From positions 16,317-80,316 of the forward strand of contig PTKZ01000005.1 of assembly GCA_002938205.1 (NCBI GenBank): a stretch of DNA of 64,000 nucleotides, read 5' to 3'. This DNA comes from Alphaproteobacteria bacterium MarineAlpha5_Bin5. GTDB taxonomy: Bacteria > Pseudomonadota > Alphaproteobacteria > HIMB59 > GCA-002718135. Positions within the stretch are counted from its first letter, which is position 1, and each line of letters begins with the position of its first letter. The notes under the pieces were generated by a model, which saw only the letters and a program-made list of their open reading frames with translations, was not told the DNA's origin and searched no databases. This document shows, piece after piece, positions 27,143 to 36,502 of the stretch. The position numbers and the translations under genes are program-made.

Positions 27143-28849
27143 TTAATTGTAATGCTTATAATTTTTTATTACGTATTCTTTTGATAAATACCCTTGTTTC
27201 AAGTCATTTTTTATCTTTGTAATTTTTCTTTTATAAGGATCACCATAACCTCCTCCACCACCAGTTAGAAAAGTAATTTTATCACCCTTTTCTAGTTTAT
27301 AGCCTGATTTTTTAGGCATATAAAATTTTTCTCCATTTTTTTTAACTATTTCAACATTATTTGCTCTTCCTTCCTTACCCTTATTAATTCCCCAAGGTGG
27401 AAATTTTGTTCTTTCTACAACAGTAGTAATAAATGTATCTTCAAGCATTTCAAATTCTAAATCTAATCCAAGTCCTCCTCGAAATTCTCCTGCTCCACAT
27501 GAATCTTTGGCTAATTCAATTTTTTTTATTAACCACGGATTTCTTGACTCCCATATTTCAGTTGGAGATATTCTTGTACCCGCTGAATTATGATGCATTG
27601 AAGTAACTCCATCTCCGCCATAAAAACCTCCCTGACCAACTGGATGAGGAGCACCATCTGCCCACGGTTCACCATCTTTATCTCTTTTGCCCCACCAAAC
27701 AGCTGCAGCTAAGCACCCGCCACTACTTGCTGGAAAAGCTTGGGGTAAATTTTCAGATAATATTTTATAGATTATTTCTATTACTTGAAGGCCAGGCCAT
27801 CCATTTAAAAAACATGGAGCTGGTGAAATAGGATCAAACATTGATCCTTTTTTTGTTTTTATAACTAAAGGTCTAAAAAATCCTTCGTTAGGTTGCTCGC
27901 CATTTCCAGCCATCATACTAAACGCAACTCTAGCTTTTGAAACTGTAGAAGGTAATGGACAATTAATAGGACCATTTTGTTGATCTGGTACCTCTGTAAA
28001 ATCTAAAATTAGATTCGAATCTTTAACTTCTATAGATATTTTAAATTTTACTGTACCTTCATCAACACCATTACTATCCATCTGACCAAAACCTGCGTAA
28101 GTACCATTAGGAATTTTTTTTAAACTTTTTCTAACAAGTTTTTCTCCATGATTATAAATTTCAAAAACCGAATTATAAAAAAGTTCATAACCAAATTTAG
28201 TTACGATCCTTTTCAAAGCATTTGCACCAGCTATAACTCCATTTAGCTGCGCATTTAAATCTCCAACTATTGCCTTTGGAACTCTAGTATTAGCTACTAT
28301 TAATTTATAAATATCTTCTACTAATTCTCCTTTTTTATAAAGTTTAAGCCCGGGGTAGATAGTTCCTTCTTGAAATACATCAACAGTATCTGTTGAATAT
28401 GGTTCCTTGCCACCTGTATCAAGCCAATGTGCTTTTATAGCTGTATATCCAATAAGTTTTTTCTCTAAAAATACTGGTTTGACTAATGCTGCATCTTGAG
28501 AGTGTGAGCCTGAGCCATAAGGATTGTTATATATTATAATATCTCCATCAAATAAATGATCCTCCCCACCGACCTCCTTCACTGCTTCTTCTACACAAAA
28601 ACTTAATGTGCCCATAAAACCTGGAAGACTAGGTGATTGTGCAAGCATACAGTAATTTTTATCATAAATAGCACTAGCAAAATCCAAAACCTCATAAATT
28701 ATAGGTGAAAAAGAAGATCGTATTAATGCTTTTTTCATTTGTTCAGCAGCAGAATTCAAACTATTTCTAATAATCTCAGTTGTGATTGGATCATTTGAAG
28801 TACTGCTATTTTTATCAAAAATTTTCGATTTAAATATATTTATAGTCAT
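27143..28849 (-). CDS. Hydantoinase B/oxoprolinase family protein (HyuB, copy 1)
   Basis: The 568-residue product is a full HyuB subunit, starting its domain at DPITTEIIRNSLNSAAEQM (about residue 19) and containing MDSNGVDEGTV, NGPINCPLPSTVSKARVA and GGGGGYGDP at the end. HyuB partners a HyuA ATPase to hydrolyse hydantoins, 5-oxoproline or related rings with ATP. It is very similar to copy 2 at 31015, with long near-identical blocks, so the two look like duplicates. It is the first gene of the operon that runs into the peptide-type transporter, and no HyuA lies in that operon, so it presumably uses a divergent HyuA or complements copy 2. Confidence 0.92.
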   Translation of the reverse strand: MTINIFKSKIFDKNSSTSNDPITTEIIRNSLNSAAEQMKKALIRSSFSPIIYEVLDFASAIYDKNYCMLAQSPSLPGFMGTLSFCVEEAVKEVGGEDHLFDGDIIIYNNPYGSGSHSQDAALVKPVFLEKKLIGYTAIKAHWLDTGGKEPYSTDTVDVFQEGTIYPGLKLYKKGELVEDIYKLIVANTRVPKAIVGDLNAQLNGVIAGANALKRIVTKFGYELFYNSVFEIYNHGEKLVRKSLKKIPNGTYAGFGQMDSNGVDEGTVKFKISIEVKDSNLILDFTEVPDQQNGPINCPLPSTVSKARVAFSMMAGNGEQPNEGFFRPLVIKTKKGSMFDPISPAPCFLNGWPGLQVIEIIYKILSENLPQAFPASSGGCLAAAVWWGKRDKDGEPWADGAPHPVGQGGFYGGDGVTSMHHNSAGTRISPTEIWESRNPWLIKKIELAKDSCGAGEFRGGLGLDLEFEMLEDTFITTVVERTKFPPWGINKGKEGRANNVEIVKKNGEKFYMPKKSGYKLEKGDKITFLTGGGGGYGDPYKRKITKIKNDLKQGYLSKEYVIKNYKHYN

Positions 28850-28922
28850 GTATTTTTTATTATTATTAATATTTATTTATATTTAAAATTTTTTTTTATA
28901 TTTAAATTTTTAACCTTCTTGT

Positions 28923-28935
28923 AACAAAAATTGTT
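28923..28935. promoter_or_regulatory. Candidate operator in the hyuB/hyuA divergent gap
   Basis: AACAA-AAA-TTGTT is a perfect short inverted repeat in the 123-base space between the divergent HyuB copy 1 and HyuA copy 1 genes. It is placed where a regulator could control both operons. It is short and in AT-rich DNA, so evidence is weak. Confidence 0.25.
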
Positions 28936-28972
28936 GAAATCTAAATTGCTTCTGATAGCTTATTTCAATCAT

Positions 28973-31012
28973 ATGAGTTCTAGAATTGGTGTAGATATTG
29001 GTGGTACCTTTACTGACTTCATTGTTTATGATGAATTAGGAGACAAGGTAATAATTGATAAAATTCCAACAACTCCAGAATCTCCAGAAAAAGCTGTTAT
29101 AGAAGTAATAAAAAGAAATCTTAATAAAGAAGAGCTAGAAAAAGTAGATTTTTTTCTTCATGGCACAACTGTTGGATTAAATTCATTACTGGAGAGGAAA
29201 GGGTCTAAAGTTGGGTTATTATGCACAAAAGGATTTAGAGATATACTTGAAATTAGAAGAGGAGACAGAGATGAAATGTATAATTTATTTTGGCAACCAG
29301 CACCTCCACTTGTTCCTCGTTTTTTAAGATTAGAAATAGATGAAAGATTATATGCTGATGGAAGTATAAATAAAAAAATTAATACTGATGAAATCAAAAG
29401 TGCATCTAAAAAGTTTATTGAGGAAGGTGTTAATAGTGTTGCTATAGCTTTTATTAATTCATACACAAATAAAGATCATGAATTAGAGGCAAGCAAAATA
29501 TTAATTGAATCAGGATTTAACGGTCAAATATCCTTATCTTCAATGGTTTCTGGTGAATATAGAGAATATGAGAGAACCACAACAACTGTTATTGATGCTT
29601 TTGTAAAAGCTAGAATGTCAAATTATCTAAATACCTTAAAACAAAGTCTAAATGATCTTGGTTATAAAGGATCATTTTTGGTAACACGGTCTGGAAGTGG
29701 ATCTATGACATTCGATGAAGCAGAGGATCGTCCATTCGAGACAATCATGTCAGGACCTGTAGCTGGAGCAGAAGGTGCTGGGGAACTTTCAAGAAAATTA
29801 AACAATACTAATATGGTTACAGCGGATGTTGGTGGAACAAGTTTTGATACATGCTTAATAATTGATGGTAGACCTCAAATTCAGTTTGAAGGAAAAATTG
29901 TAGGATTACCAGTTCAATCCCCCTGGGTAGATGTAAGATCTATTGGTGCCGGTGGTGGTTCCATAGCATACTTAGATGAAGGGGGTTTAATAAGATCAGG
30001 TCCTCAGAGCTCTGGAGCATTACCAGGTCCAGCATGTTATGATAGGGGAGGTAAAGAACCAACTACAACTGATGCTGCATTTTATTTAGGTATGCTTGGA
30101 GAAGGCAAACTTGCCTCAGGGTTACAATTAAATAAATCTTTAGCTGAAAAAGCATTAAATTCAGTAGGTGAAAAAATCAAATTATCAGCGTTTAAGACAG
30201 CTAAAGGTATTTTACAAATAAGTAGTGCCAATATGGCAGATGCTATTAGAGAAATTACAATAGAACAAGGAATTGATCCGAGAGAATTAAAATTATTAGC
30301 ATTTGGAGGTGCTGGACCATTAATGTCAAATTTAATAGCTCAAGAACTTGATATTAAAGAAATTATTATTCCACCTTACTCAGGAAATTTTTCTGCATGG
30401 GGTTTGCTGGGCGCAGATTTGTTACAGATGAATGCTAAAACTAAAATTCTTCGTTTGTCAGAAGAATCAATAAAAGATTGCAATGTTATTCTTGATGAAT
30501 TGTTTGAAGAATTGCAAAAAAGACAAAAAATAGATTTTGATACATCTAATCAAATAAAGGATATAGCTCTTGATATGCGATGGATGGGTCAAGAACATAC
30601 TATTACATTAAAATTAGACAGCGAAAAAGATGGTAAAATTAATTTAAAAGCAGAAGAAATAAAAAATCTTTTTATGAAAGAATATCAGCGTACTTTTGGT
30701 AGTAAATTAGATACAATTATTGAAATTGTTTCTACAAGAGCATCTTTGAGAGTTCCTCTTCCAAGAAAATCAGAAACTGGAAACATTAAGGAAGAAAATA
30801 TTGAAATAAGCAAAGATAAAATTCAATGTTTTTCATTTAATAAAAATGAAATTATTGATTTTGAAATAATTTCTAGATCAAACATCGATTCAAATTTTAC
30901 TGGTCCAAAAATTATTGTTGAGAGTACAGCCATTACATATGTTGATGTAAATTATGATGTAAGAAAAGATGCTAACAACAATTTAATTTTAATTAATAAG
31001 GATATGAAATAG
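28973..31012 (+). CDS. Hydantoinase A/oxoprolinase family protein (HyuA, copy 1)
   Basis: I chose ATG at 28973 (MSSRIGVDIGGTFTDF); a TTG at 28931 would add 14 residues unlike the family. The 679-residue product has a Hydant_A_N domain (about 4-175), a hydantoinase A domain with VTADVGGTSFDTCLI and GAGGGSIAYLDEGG, and the C-terminal part with EQGIDPRELKLLAFGGAGP. It should be the ATP-binding subunit. It heads a four-gene operon of alternating HyuA and HyuB and is divergent from HyuB copy 1. Confidence 0.92.
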   Translation: MSSRIGVDIGGTFTDFIVYDELGDKVIIDKIPTTPESPEKAVIEVIKRNLNKEELEKVDFFLHGTTVGLNSLLERKGSKVGLLCTKGFRDILEIRRGDRDEMYNLFWQPAPPLVPRFLRLEIDERLYADGSINKKINTDEIKSASKKFIEEGVNSVAIAFINSYTNKDHELEASKILIESGFNGQISLSSMVSGEYREYERTTTTVIDAFVKARMSNYLNTLKQSLNDLGYKGSFLVTRSGSGSMTFDEAEDRPFETIMSGPVAGAEGAGELSRKLNNTNMVTADVGGTSFDTCLIIDGRPQIQFEGKIVGLPVQSPWVDVRSIGAGGGSIAYLDEGGLIRSGPQSSGALPGPACYDRGGKEPTTTDAAFYLGMLGEGKLASGLQLNKSLAEKALNSVGEKIKLSAFKTAKGILQISSANMADAIREITIEQGIDPRELKLLAFGGAGPLMSNLIAQELDIKEIIIPPYSGNFSAWGLLGADLLQMNAKTKILRLSEESIKDCNVILDELFEELQKRQKIDFDTSNQIKDIALDMRWMGQEHTITLKLDSEKDGKINLKAEEIKNLFMKEYQRTFGSKLDTIIEIVSTRASLRVPLPRKSETGNIKEENIEISKDKIQCFSFNKNEIIDFEIISRSNIDSNFTGPKIIVESTAITYVDVNYDVRKDANNNLILINKDMK

Positions 31013-31014
31013 AT

Positions 31015-32733
31015 ATGGAAAATCAATTACATCATTATAAGTGCGGTATTGATAGAAAAGCTGAAAGAGATGATGTTGATCCAGTTACAACACAAATTAT
31101 AAGAAATTCTCTTAACTCTGCCGCAGAACAAATGAAAAGGGCTTTGTGCAGAACTGCAATGTCCCCTGTAATATATGAAGTTTTAGATTTTGCTGGTGCT
31201 ATTTACGATAATCATATGAGACTTCTTGCTCAAGCACCTAGTCTTCCTTTGTTCATGGGAACTTTGAATTTTTGCATAGAAGAAGCTGTAAAGGGAGTTG
31301 GTGGCGAAAAAAATTTAAATGATGGAGATATAATTATCTATAACTCACCTTATGGAACAGGTTCTCATCCTCAAGATGCGGCTTTAGTGGCACCAGTTTT
31401 TTTTGAAAATGAATTAATTGCATACACAGCTATAAAAGCTCATTGGCTTGATATAGCTGGGAAGGAACCATATTCAACAGATACAGTAGATGTTTTTCAA
31501 GAAGGAACTGTTTATCCAGGTGTTAAATTATTTAATAAGGGAGAGCTTGTAGATGATATATACAAAATGTGTATAGCAAATAGCCGTGTTCCAAATTCTG
31601 TTGCAGGAGATATAAATGCGCAGGCTATTGGAGTTAAAGCTGGTGCAACTGCATTAAAAAGAATTCTTTCTAAATATGGAATAAAAAAATTCAGAGCTGC
31701 AGCAGAATCTATTTTTGATGCAGGCGAAATGATTGTTAAAAATTATTTAAAAAAAATACCTAACGGTGAATATTCTGGATCTGGTCAAATGGATAGCAAT
31801 GGAGTTGAACCTGGCAATGTGCCTTTTGATATAAAAGTAATTATTGAAGATGAAAAGGTTATATTAGACATGTCTGAAGCACCTCCTCAACAAAATGGTC
31901 CTATTAATTGCCCATTACCTTCTACAGTATCAACTGCTAGAGTGGCAATGAGTATGCTTGCTGGCAGTAATGAAGCTCCGAATGAAGGATTTTTTAGACC
32001 TATAGAAGTTATTACAAAAACAGGAACACTTTTTCATCCAGTATCTCCTGCTCCAGTTTTTTTATATGGCTGGCCTGCACTTCAAGCTATGGAAGTGTTT
32101 TATAGAGCTTTAGGTTCAAAATTTCCTGAAAAAGTTCCAGCTAGTAGTGGAGGCTGCATCAATGCCATAGTTTGGTGGGGGATTAGAGAAAAAAATGGTG
32201 AACCATGGGCAGATGGTGCTCCTCATCCAGTTGGTCAGGGTGCTAGCAGTTTTGGTGATGGAGCTACATGTCTACATCATGCTGAATCAGCAACTAGATT
32301 TGCTCCAGCAGAAGTTTGGGAAAATAGGAATCCCTGGTTAGTTAATAGAGTCGAGTTAATTAAAGATAGTGGTGGTGCTGGTCAATACAGAGGAGGACTT
32401 GGAGTAAACTTAGAATTCACTATGCTTGAAGATTCATATGCTACAACTGTGTGTGAAAGAACACAATTACCTCCATGGGGGCTGAATGGTGGAAAAGAAG
32501 GACTTGCTAATAACTGCTACGTAATCGAAGAAAATGAAAAAATTACTGAAAAGCCTAAAGCTACAAGGGTTCATGTAAAAAAAGGAAATAGAGTTTTAAT
32601 ACAATGTGGTGGTGGCGGTGGATATGGTAATCCTAAAGAAAGAAGTTCAGAAAAAATTCTGGATGATTTAAAACAAGGTTATATTTCAAAAGAATATATC
32701 AAAAAATTTCATCCAGAAGTAAGTATAAGTTAA
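31015..32733 (+). CDS. Hydantoinase B/oxoprolinase family protein (HyuB, copy 2)
   Basis: The 572-residue product has the complete HyuB domain from DPVTTQIIRNSLNSAAEQM (about residue 22) to CGGGGGYGNPKER at the end. It shares most residues with copy 1 at 27143, such as YEVLDFAGAIYD, GHSQDAAL-like segments and AIKAHWLD, while copy 3 is clearly more distant. It follows HyuA copy 1 by two bases and is followed directly by HyuA copy 2, implying one transcript and probably one complex with copy 1 HyuA. Confidence 0.93.
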   Translation: MENQLHHYKCGIDRKAERDDVDPVTTQIIRNSLNSAAEQMKRALCRTAMSPVIYEVLDFAGAIYDNHMRLLAQAPSLPLFMGTLNFCIEEAVKGVGGEKNLNDGDIIIYNSPYGTGSHPQDAALVAPVFFENELIAYTAIKAHWLDIAGKEPYSTDTVDVFQEGTVYPGVKLFNKGELVDDIYKMCIANSRVPNSVAGDINAQAIGVKAGATALKRILSKYGIKKFRAAAESIFDAGEMIVKNYLKKIPNGEYSGSGQMDSNGVEPGNVPFDIKVIIEDEKVILDMSEAPPQQNGPINCPLPSTVSTARVAMSMLAGSNEAPNEGFFRPIEVITKTGTLFHPVSPAPVFLYGWPALQAMEVFYRALGSKFPEKVPASSGGCINAIVWWGIREKNGEPWADGAPHPVGQGASSFGDGATCLHHAESATRFAPAEVWENRNPWLVNRVELIKDSGGAGQYRGGLGVNLEFTMLEDSYATTVCERTQLPPWGLNGGKEGLANNCYVIEENEKITEKPKATRVHVKKGNRVLIQCGGGGGYGNPKERSSEKILDDLKQGYISKEYIKKFHPEVSIS

Positions 32734-34812
32734 ATGTATAGAGTAGCAACAGATGTTGGAGGGACATTTACAGATTTAGTTTATTTTGAAATAGATCAAT
32801 CAACAGGAAAAGCTCTTAAAATAAAGACAGCTAAAAGCGATACAACTCCAAGTAGTTATGAAAAAGGTGTATTTGATACAATTAATAAAGTTAATGTTAA
32901 TATTGAAAAATCTATTTTTTTTGCCCATGGAACAACAGTAGTTATTAATTCAATAACTGAAAGAAAAGGTGTTTTAACAGGATTAATTACAACGCAAGGT
33001 TTTAGGGATAGTATTGAAATTGCTAGAGGAGACAGACCCGATTTTTTTAATTTGAGATATCAAAAACCAAAACCATTTGTTTCTCGATATCTTAGAGCGG
33101 AAGTTCCAGGAAGAATAGATTTTTTAGGAAAAGAGTTAATCCCTTTAGACTTAGCTAATTTAGATTCAATATTAGAAAGTTTTAAAAAACATAAAGTTCA
33201 GTCAATTGCTGTTTGCTTAATTCATTCATACGCAAATTCATCTCATGAAAAAAAAGTTGTCGAACATATAAAATCGAGCTGGCCAGAAATAGATGTTGTA
33301 GCTTCTCATCAAATAACAAGGGAATGGAGAGAATATGAGAGAACAAATACTACAGCTTTATGTGCGTATGTTAAACCAATAGCAAGAAATTATTTGGACA
33401 AATTAAATAAAAGATTAATAGAATCAAATTTTAAAGGGAATCCATATGTAATGCAATCAAATGGCGGTATTGATACTTTTGAATCTACAAAAAATATACC
33501 ATTAACAATGATAGAATCAGGACCAACAAGTGGGGTTTTAGGTGCTGCTGAATTAGGTAAATTAATAAATGAAAAAAATATTATTACTTTAGATGTTGGA
33601 GGAACAACTGCTAAATGCTCTCTTATAGAAAGTGGAAATGTAAAAATTAATACAAATTATTGGATTGAAAAAAATCGTTTATCAGCTGGTTATCCGGTAA
33701 TGCTACCTGTTGTGGATATTGTAGAAATTGGAAATGGAGGAGGAAGTATTGCATGGGTGGACAATTATAATAAATTACATGTTGGTCCTCAAAGCGCTGG
33801 TGCAGACCCTGGACCAGTTGCTTATGGTAAGGGAGGTACTTTAATAACAACAACGGATGCAAATTTGATTACAAACAGAATTAATCAAAAATATTTTTGT
33901 GGAGGTGAAATTGAAGCAGATATGAAAGGAGTAAATAATAATATCGAATCTCTGTCCAAAAAATTGAAATTTACAAATGAAGAAACTGCAAGAGGCATTA
34001 TTCGAATAGCTAATAATAACATGATAAATGCCTTAAAATTAGTATCTGTAAATAAAGGTTATGACCCAAGAGAATTTACTTTGGTAGCTTTTGGGGGAGG
34101 GGGAGGTATGCACGCAACTTCTCTTGCTAAAGAGTTAAATATCCCAAAAGTAATTATACCAGTTAATTCATCTGTCTTTTCTGCATGGGGAATGCTGATG
34201 AGTGATTTAAGAAGAGATTATATTTTAACCAAATTAACAACAATGAATGAAGATGCGGCTGATGTTTTAAATAAAACTTTTAATGATATGGAGAGCCAAG
34301 CAATAGCGAGCTTTAATAAAGAAAATATTTCAAAAGATTTAATTTCCTTCCAAAGATTTGGTAGTTTTAGATATTTAGGGCAAGATCATTCTGTTGAAAT
34401 TTCTGTTGATAATTTAAACTTTGATAAAAATTCAATTGAAAAAATAATTAATGATTTTCATAATCAATATGAAAAAGAATTTACCTATAGATTAGATAGT
34501 CAAGTTGATATGATTCAGTTTCATTTAGTTGCTTTTGCAAAAATTGATAAACCAGATCTGCAAGTGAGAGAAAAAACAGGAATTCCAATAGAAAAAACAA
34601 TTAAAGAAAAGAGAAAGGTTGATTTTGATCAAATGGGTATACATAACTCCAATATTTATGACTTTGATTTATTAGAGCCTGAAATGGAATTTAATGGTCC
34701 TGCAATTGTTGAAGATCCCAGTACTACTGTTGTAATTTTTCCTGATCAAAAATGTAAAGTAGATGACTATGCTAATTTACACATTTCAATTTTTGGAGAA
34801 AAGAATGAATAA
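32734..34812 (+). CDS. Hydantoinase A/oxoprolinase family protein (HyuA, copy 2)
   Basis: The 692-residue product has the full HyuA architecture: MYRVATDVGGTFTDLVYF at the N-terminus, ITLDVGGTTAKCSLIE near 290, GNGGGSIAWVDNYNKL near 332 and KGYDPREFTLVAFGGGGGM near 440. It is homologous to HyuA copy 1 but differs throughout, so this is an older duplication or independent acquisition. The start codon follows the HyuB copy 2 stop without a gap and its end overlaps HyuB copy 3 by 8 bases, pairing it with that subunit. Confidence 0.93.
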   Translation: MYRVATDVGGTFTDLVYFEIDQSTGKALKIKTAKSDTTPSSYEKGVFDTINKVNVNIEKSIFFAHGTTVVINSITERKGVLTGLITTQGFRDSIEIARGDRPDFFNLRYQKPKPFVSRYLRAEVPGRIDFLGKELIPLDLANLDSILESFKKHKVQSIAVCLIHSYANSSHEKKVVEHIKSSWPEIDVVASHQITREWREYERTNTTALCAYVKPIARNYLDKLNKRLIESNFKGNPYVMQSNGGIDTFESTKNIPLTMIESGPTSGVLGAAELGKLINEKNIITLDVGGTTAKCSLIESGNVKINTNYWIEKNRLSAGYPVMLPVVDIVEIGNGGGSIAWVDNYNKLHVGPQSAGADPGPVAYGKGGTLITTTDANLITNRINQKYFCGGEIEADMKGVNNNIESLSKKLKFTNEETARGIIRIANNNMINALKLVSVNKGYDPREFTLVAFGGGGGMHATSLAKELNIPKVIIPVNSSVFSAWGMLMSDLRRDYILTKLTTMNEDAADVLNKTFNDMESQAIASFNKENISKDLISFQRFGSFRYLGQDHSVEISVDNLNFDKNSIEKIINDFHNQYEKEFTYRLDSQVDMIQFHLVAFAKIDKPDLQVREKTGIPIEKTIKEKRKVDFDQMGIHNSNIYDFDLLEPEMEFNGPAIVEDPSTTVVIFPDQKCKVDDYANLHISIFGEKNE

Positions 34813-36463
34813 ATTGAACATAGATCCAATTACATCTGAAATTATTCAAAGCTCTTTACAGGCTGCATGTGATGAAATGTTTGTTGCAATGAGAAAAACT
34901 GCAATGAGTTCAATTATTTATGAAGTTTTAGATTTTGGTACTGCTGTAACAGACTCCAAAGGTAATATTGCTGCTTCAGGAGCTGGTATTCCTGCCTTCA
35001 TAGCCATGTGTGATAAAGCTGTTCAAGCCGTTATTAAAAAATATGATGATTCTGAAATTAAAGAAGGAGATGTTTTTGCAACTAATGATCCTTATAATGG
35101 TGGAGTTACACATTTAAATGATGTTATAGTAGTAATGCCTGTATTTTCTGGAGATGAAAAAATTGCTTGGACAGCAAATATTGCTCATTGGCCCGATCTT
35201 GGTGGAATGGCACCAGGTGGAATTTCTGCAGATGCTAAAGAAATATTTCAAGAAGGACTTCAATTACCTGTTATTAAAATGATTAGTGAAGGTAAACCTA
35301 TTCAATCTGTCATTGATATTATTACTGCCAATAGTCGTGTTCCACAATATACGCTTGGAGATATGTGGGCAGCAATAGCATCAATAAGAGTTGGAGAAAA
35401 AAGAATTAAGGATATAGCTTCTAAATACGGAAAAGATACTTTTAAGCAATCAGTTCAACTTTTCATGGATTATGGAGAAAATGCTTCCTTAGATGCTTTA
35501 TCTAAATTACCGCATGGTAAATTTCATGGAGAGGATTTACTTGATGATGGTAGGAAAATTCAAGTTGATGTAACCATAAATGAAAAAGAGTTTATAGTTG
35601 ATTTAAGAAATAATCCTGCGCAAGATGAAGGTCCTAATAATGCTTCTTATGATGGAACAGTTGTATCCGCACAAATGGCATTCAAAGGTATAACCTCAAG
35701 TGATTTTGTATGCAATGCAGGAACTTTTCGTCCATTAAAAGTCATATGTGATGAAGGTTCTATGTTTAATCCAGTTAGACCAGCAGCTCAAGGTATATAT
35801 TATGAAACAGACATAAGATCTTATGATTTAATTTGGAAAACTATTTCACACTTAAATCCAGATAAATCTTCTGCAGGAAGCTTTGCCTCTATTTGTGGAA
35901 CTTTTATGGGTGGACAACATCCTGATACTGGAGCTACATTTATTATTATAGAGCCTCAGGTAGGTGGCTGGGGAGCAAGTAGTGTAAGTGATGGATGTAA
36001 TGCTAATTTTTCTGCGTTTCACGGAGATACATTTAATACACCTGCAGAAATTTCAGAAGCGCGCCATGGTGTTTACGTTGATCAAATGAGACTAACTGAT
36101 GAAGATGGTGGTGAAGGAAAATTTAGAGGAGGGAAAGGAATTGTCATGGATTATAGAGTCAGATCTAAAAATGCTTGGGTATCTGTTGCCTATACCAGAT
36201 CAAAAAGTCTTCCCTGGCCTTTAGATGGAGGTAATGAAGGAGGGTCAAATTATATTGAAATTATAAGAAAAAATGGAAAAAAAGAAAAATACTCAGTAGT
36301 TACAGGACTCTCCCTAGAACCTAATGACGTAGTAAGAATTCATACAGGAAATGGCGGAGGATGCGGTAACCCTAAGGAAAGAGATCGTAATCTTATAAAA
36401 GAAGATTTACTTAATGAATACATAACTAAAGAACAAGCTCAAAAATTTTATAACTTCAAATAA
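34805..36463 (+). CDS. Hydantoinase B/oxoprolinase family protein (HyuB, copy 3)
   Basis: I chose ATG at 34805 (MNKLNIDPITSEIIQSSLQ), which has GGAGAAAAG just upstream; an earlier ATG at 34763 would run deep inside HyuA copy 2. The 552-residue product has the HyuB domain, with DPYNGGVTHLNDV, NNPAQDEGPNNASYDG and GNGGGCGNPKERD. It is more divergent from copies 1 and 2 than they are from each other, so it probably has a different substrate. It is the last gene of the plus-strand operon and converges with the enolase-superfamily gene. Confidence 0.92.
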   Translation: MNKLNIDPITSEIIQSSLQAACDEMFVAMRKTAMSSIIYEVLDFGTAVTDSKGNIAASGAGIPAFIAMCDKAVQAVIKKYDDSEIKEGDVFATNDPYNGGVTHLNDVIVVMPVFSGDEKIAWTANIAHWPDLGGMAPGGISADAKEIFQEGLQLPVIKMISEGKPIQSVIDIITANSRVPQYTLGDMWAAIASIRVGEKRIKDIASKYGKDTFKQSVQLFMDYGENASLDALSKLPHGKFHGEDLLDDGRKIQVDVTINEKEFIVDLRNNPAQDEGPNNASYDGTVVSAQMAFKGITSSDFVCNAGTFRPLKVICDEGSMFNPVRPAAQGIYYETDIRSYDLIWKTISHLNPDKSSAGSFASICGTFMGGQHPDTGATFIIIEPQVGGWGASSVSDGCNANFSAFHGDTFNTPAEISEARHGVYVDQMRLTDEDGGEGKFRGGKGIVMDYRVRSKNAWVSVAYTRSKSLPWPLDGGNEGGSNYIEIIRKNGKKEKYSVVTGLSLEPNDVVRIHTGNGGGCGNPKERDRNLIKEDLLNEYITKEQAQKFYNFK

Positions 36464-36502
36464 CAATTTATTTTTTGTTAATATTAATCAAAAATATTAT
36501 AT

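Noticed and set aside
28931-28972. 14-residue N-terminal extension of HyuA copy 1 from TTG
   Set aside because: The family starts at the RIGVDIGGTFTDF motif right after the ATG at 28973, and the extension overlaps the candidate operator.
13181-36463. Recently acquired genomic island
   Set aside because: No integrase, tRNA, flanking repeats or visible base-composition change marks the boundaries. Transfer cannot be shown from this window.
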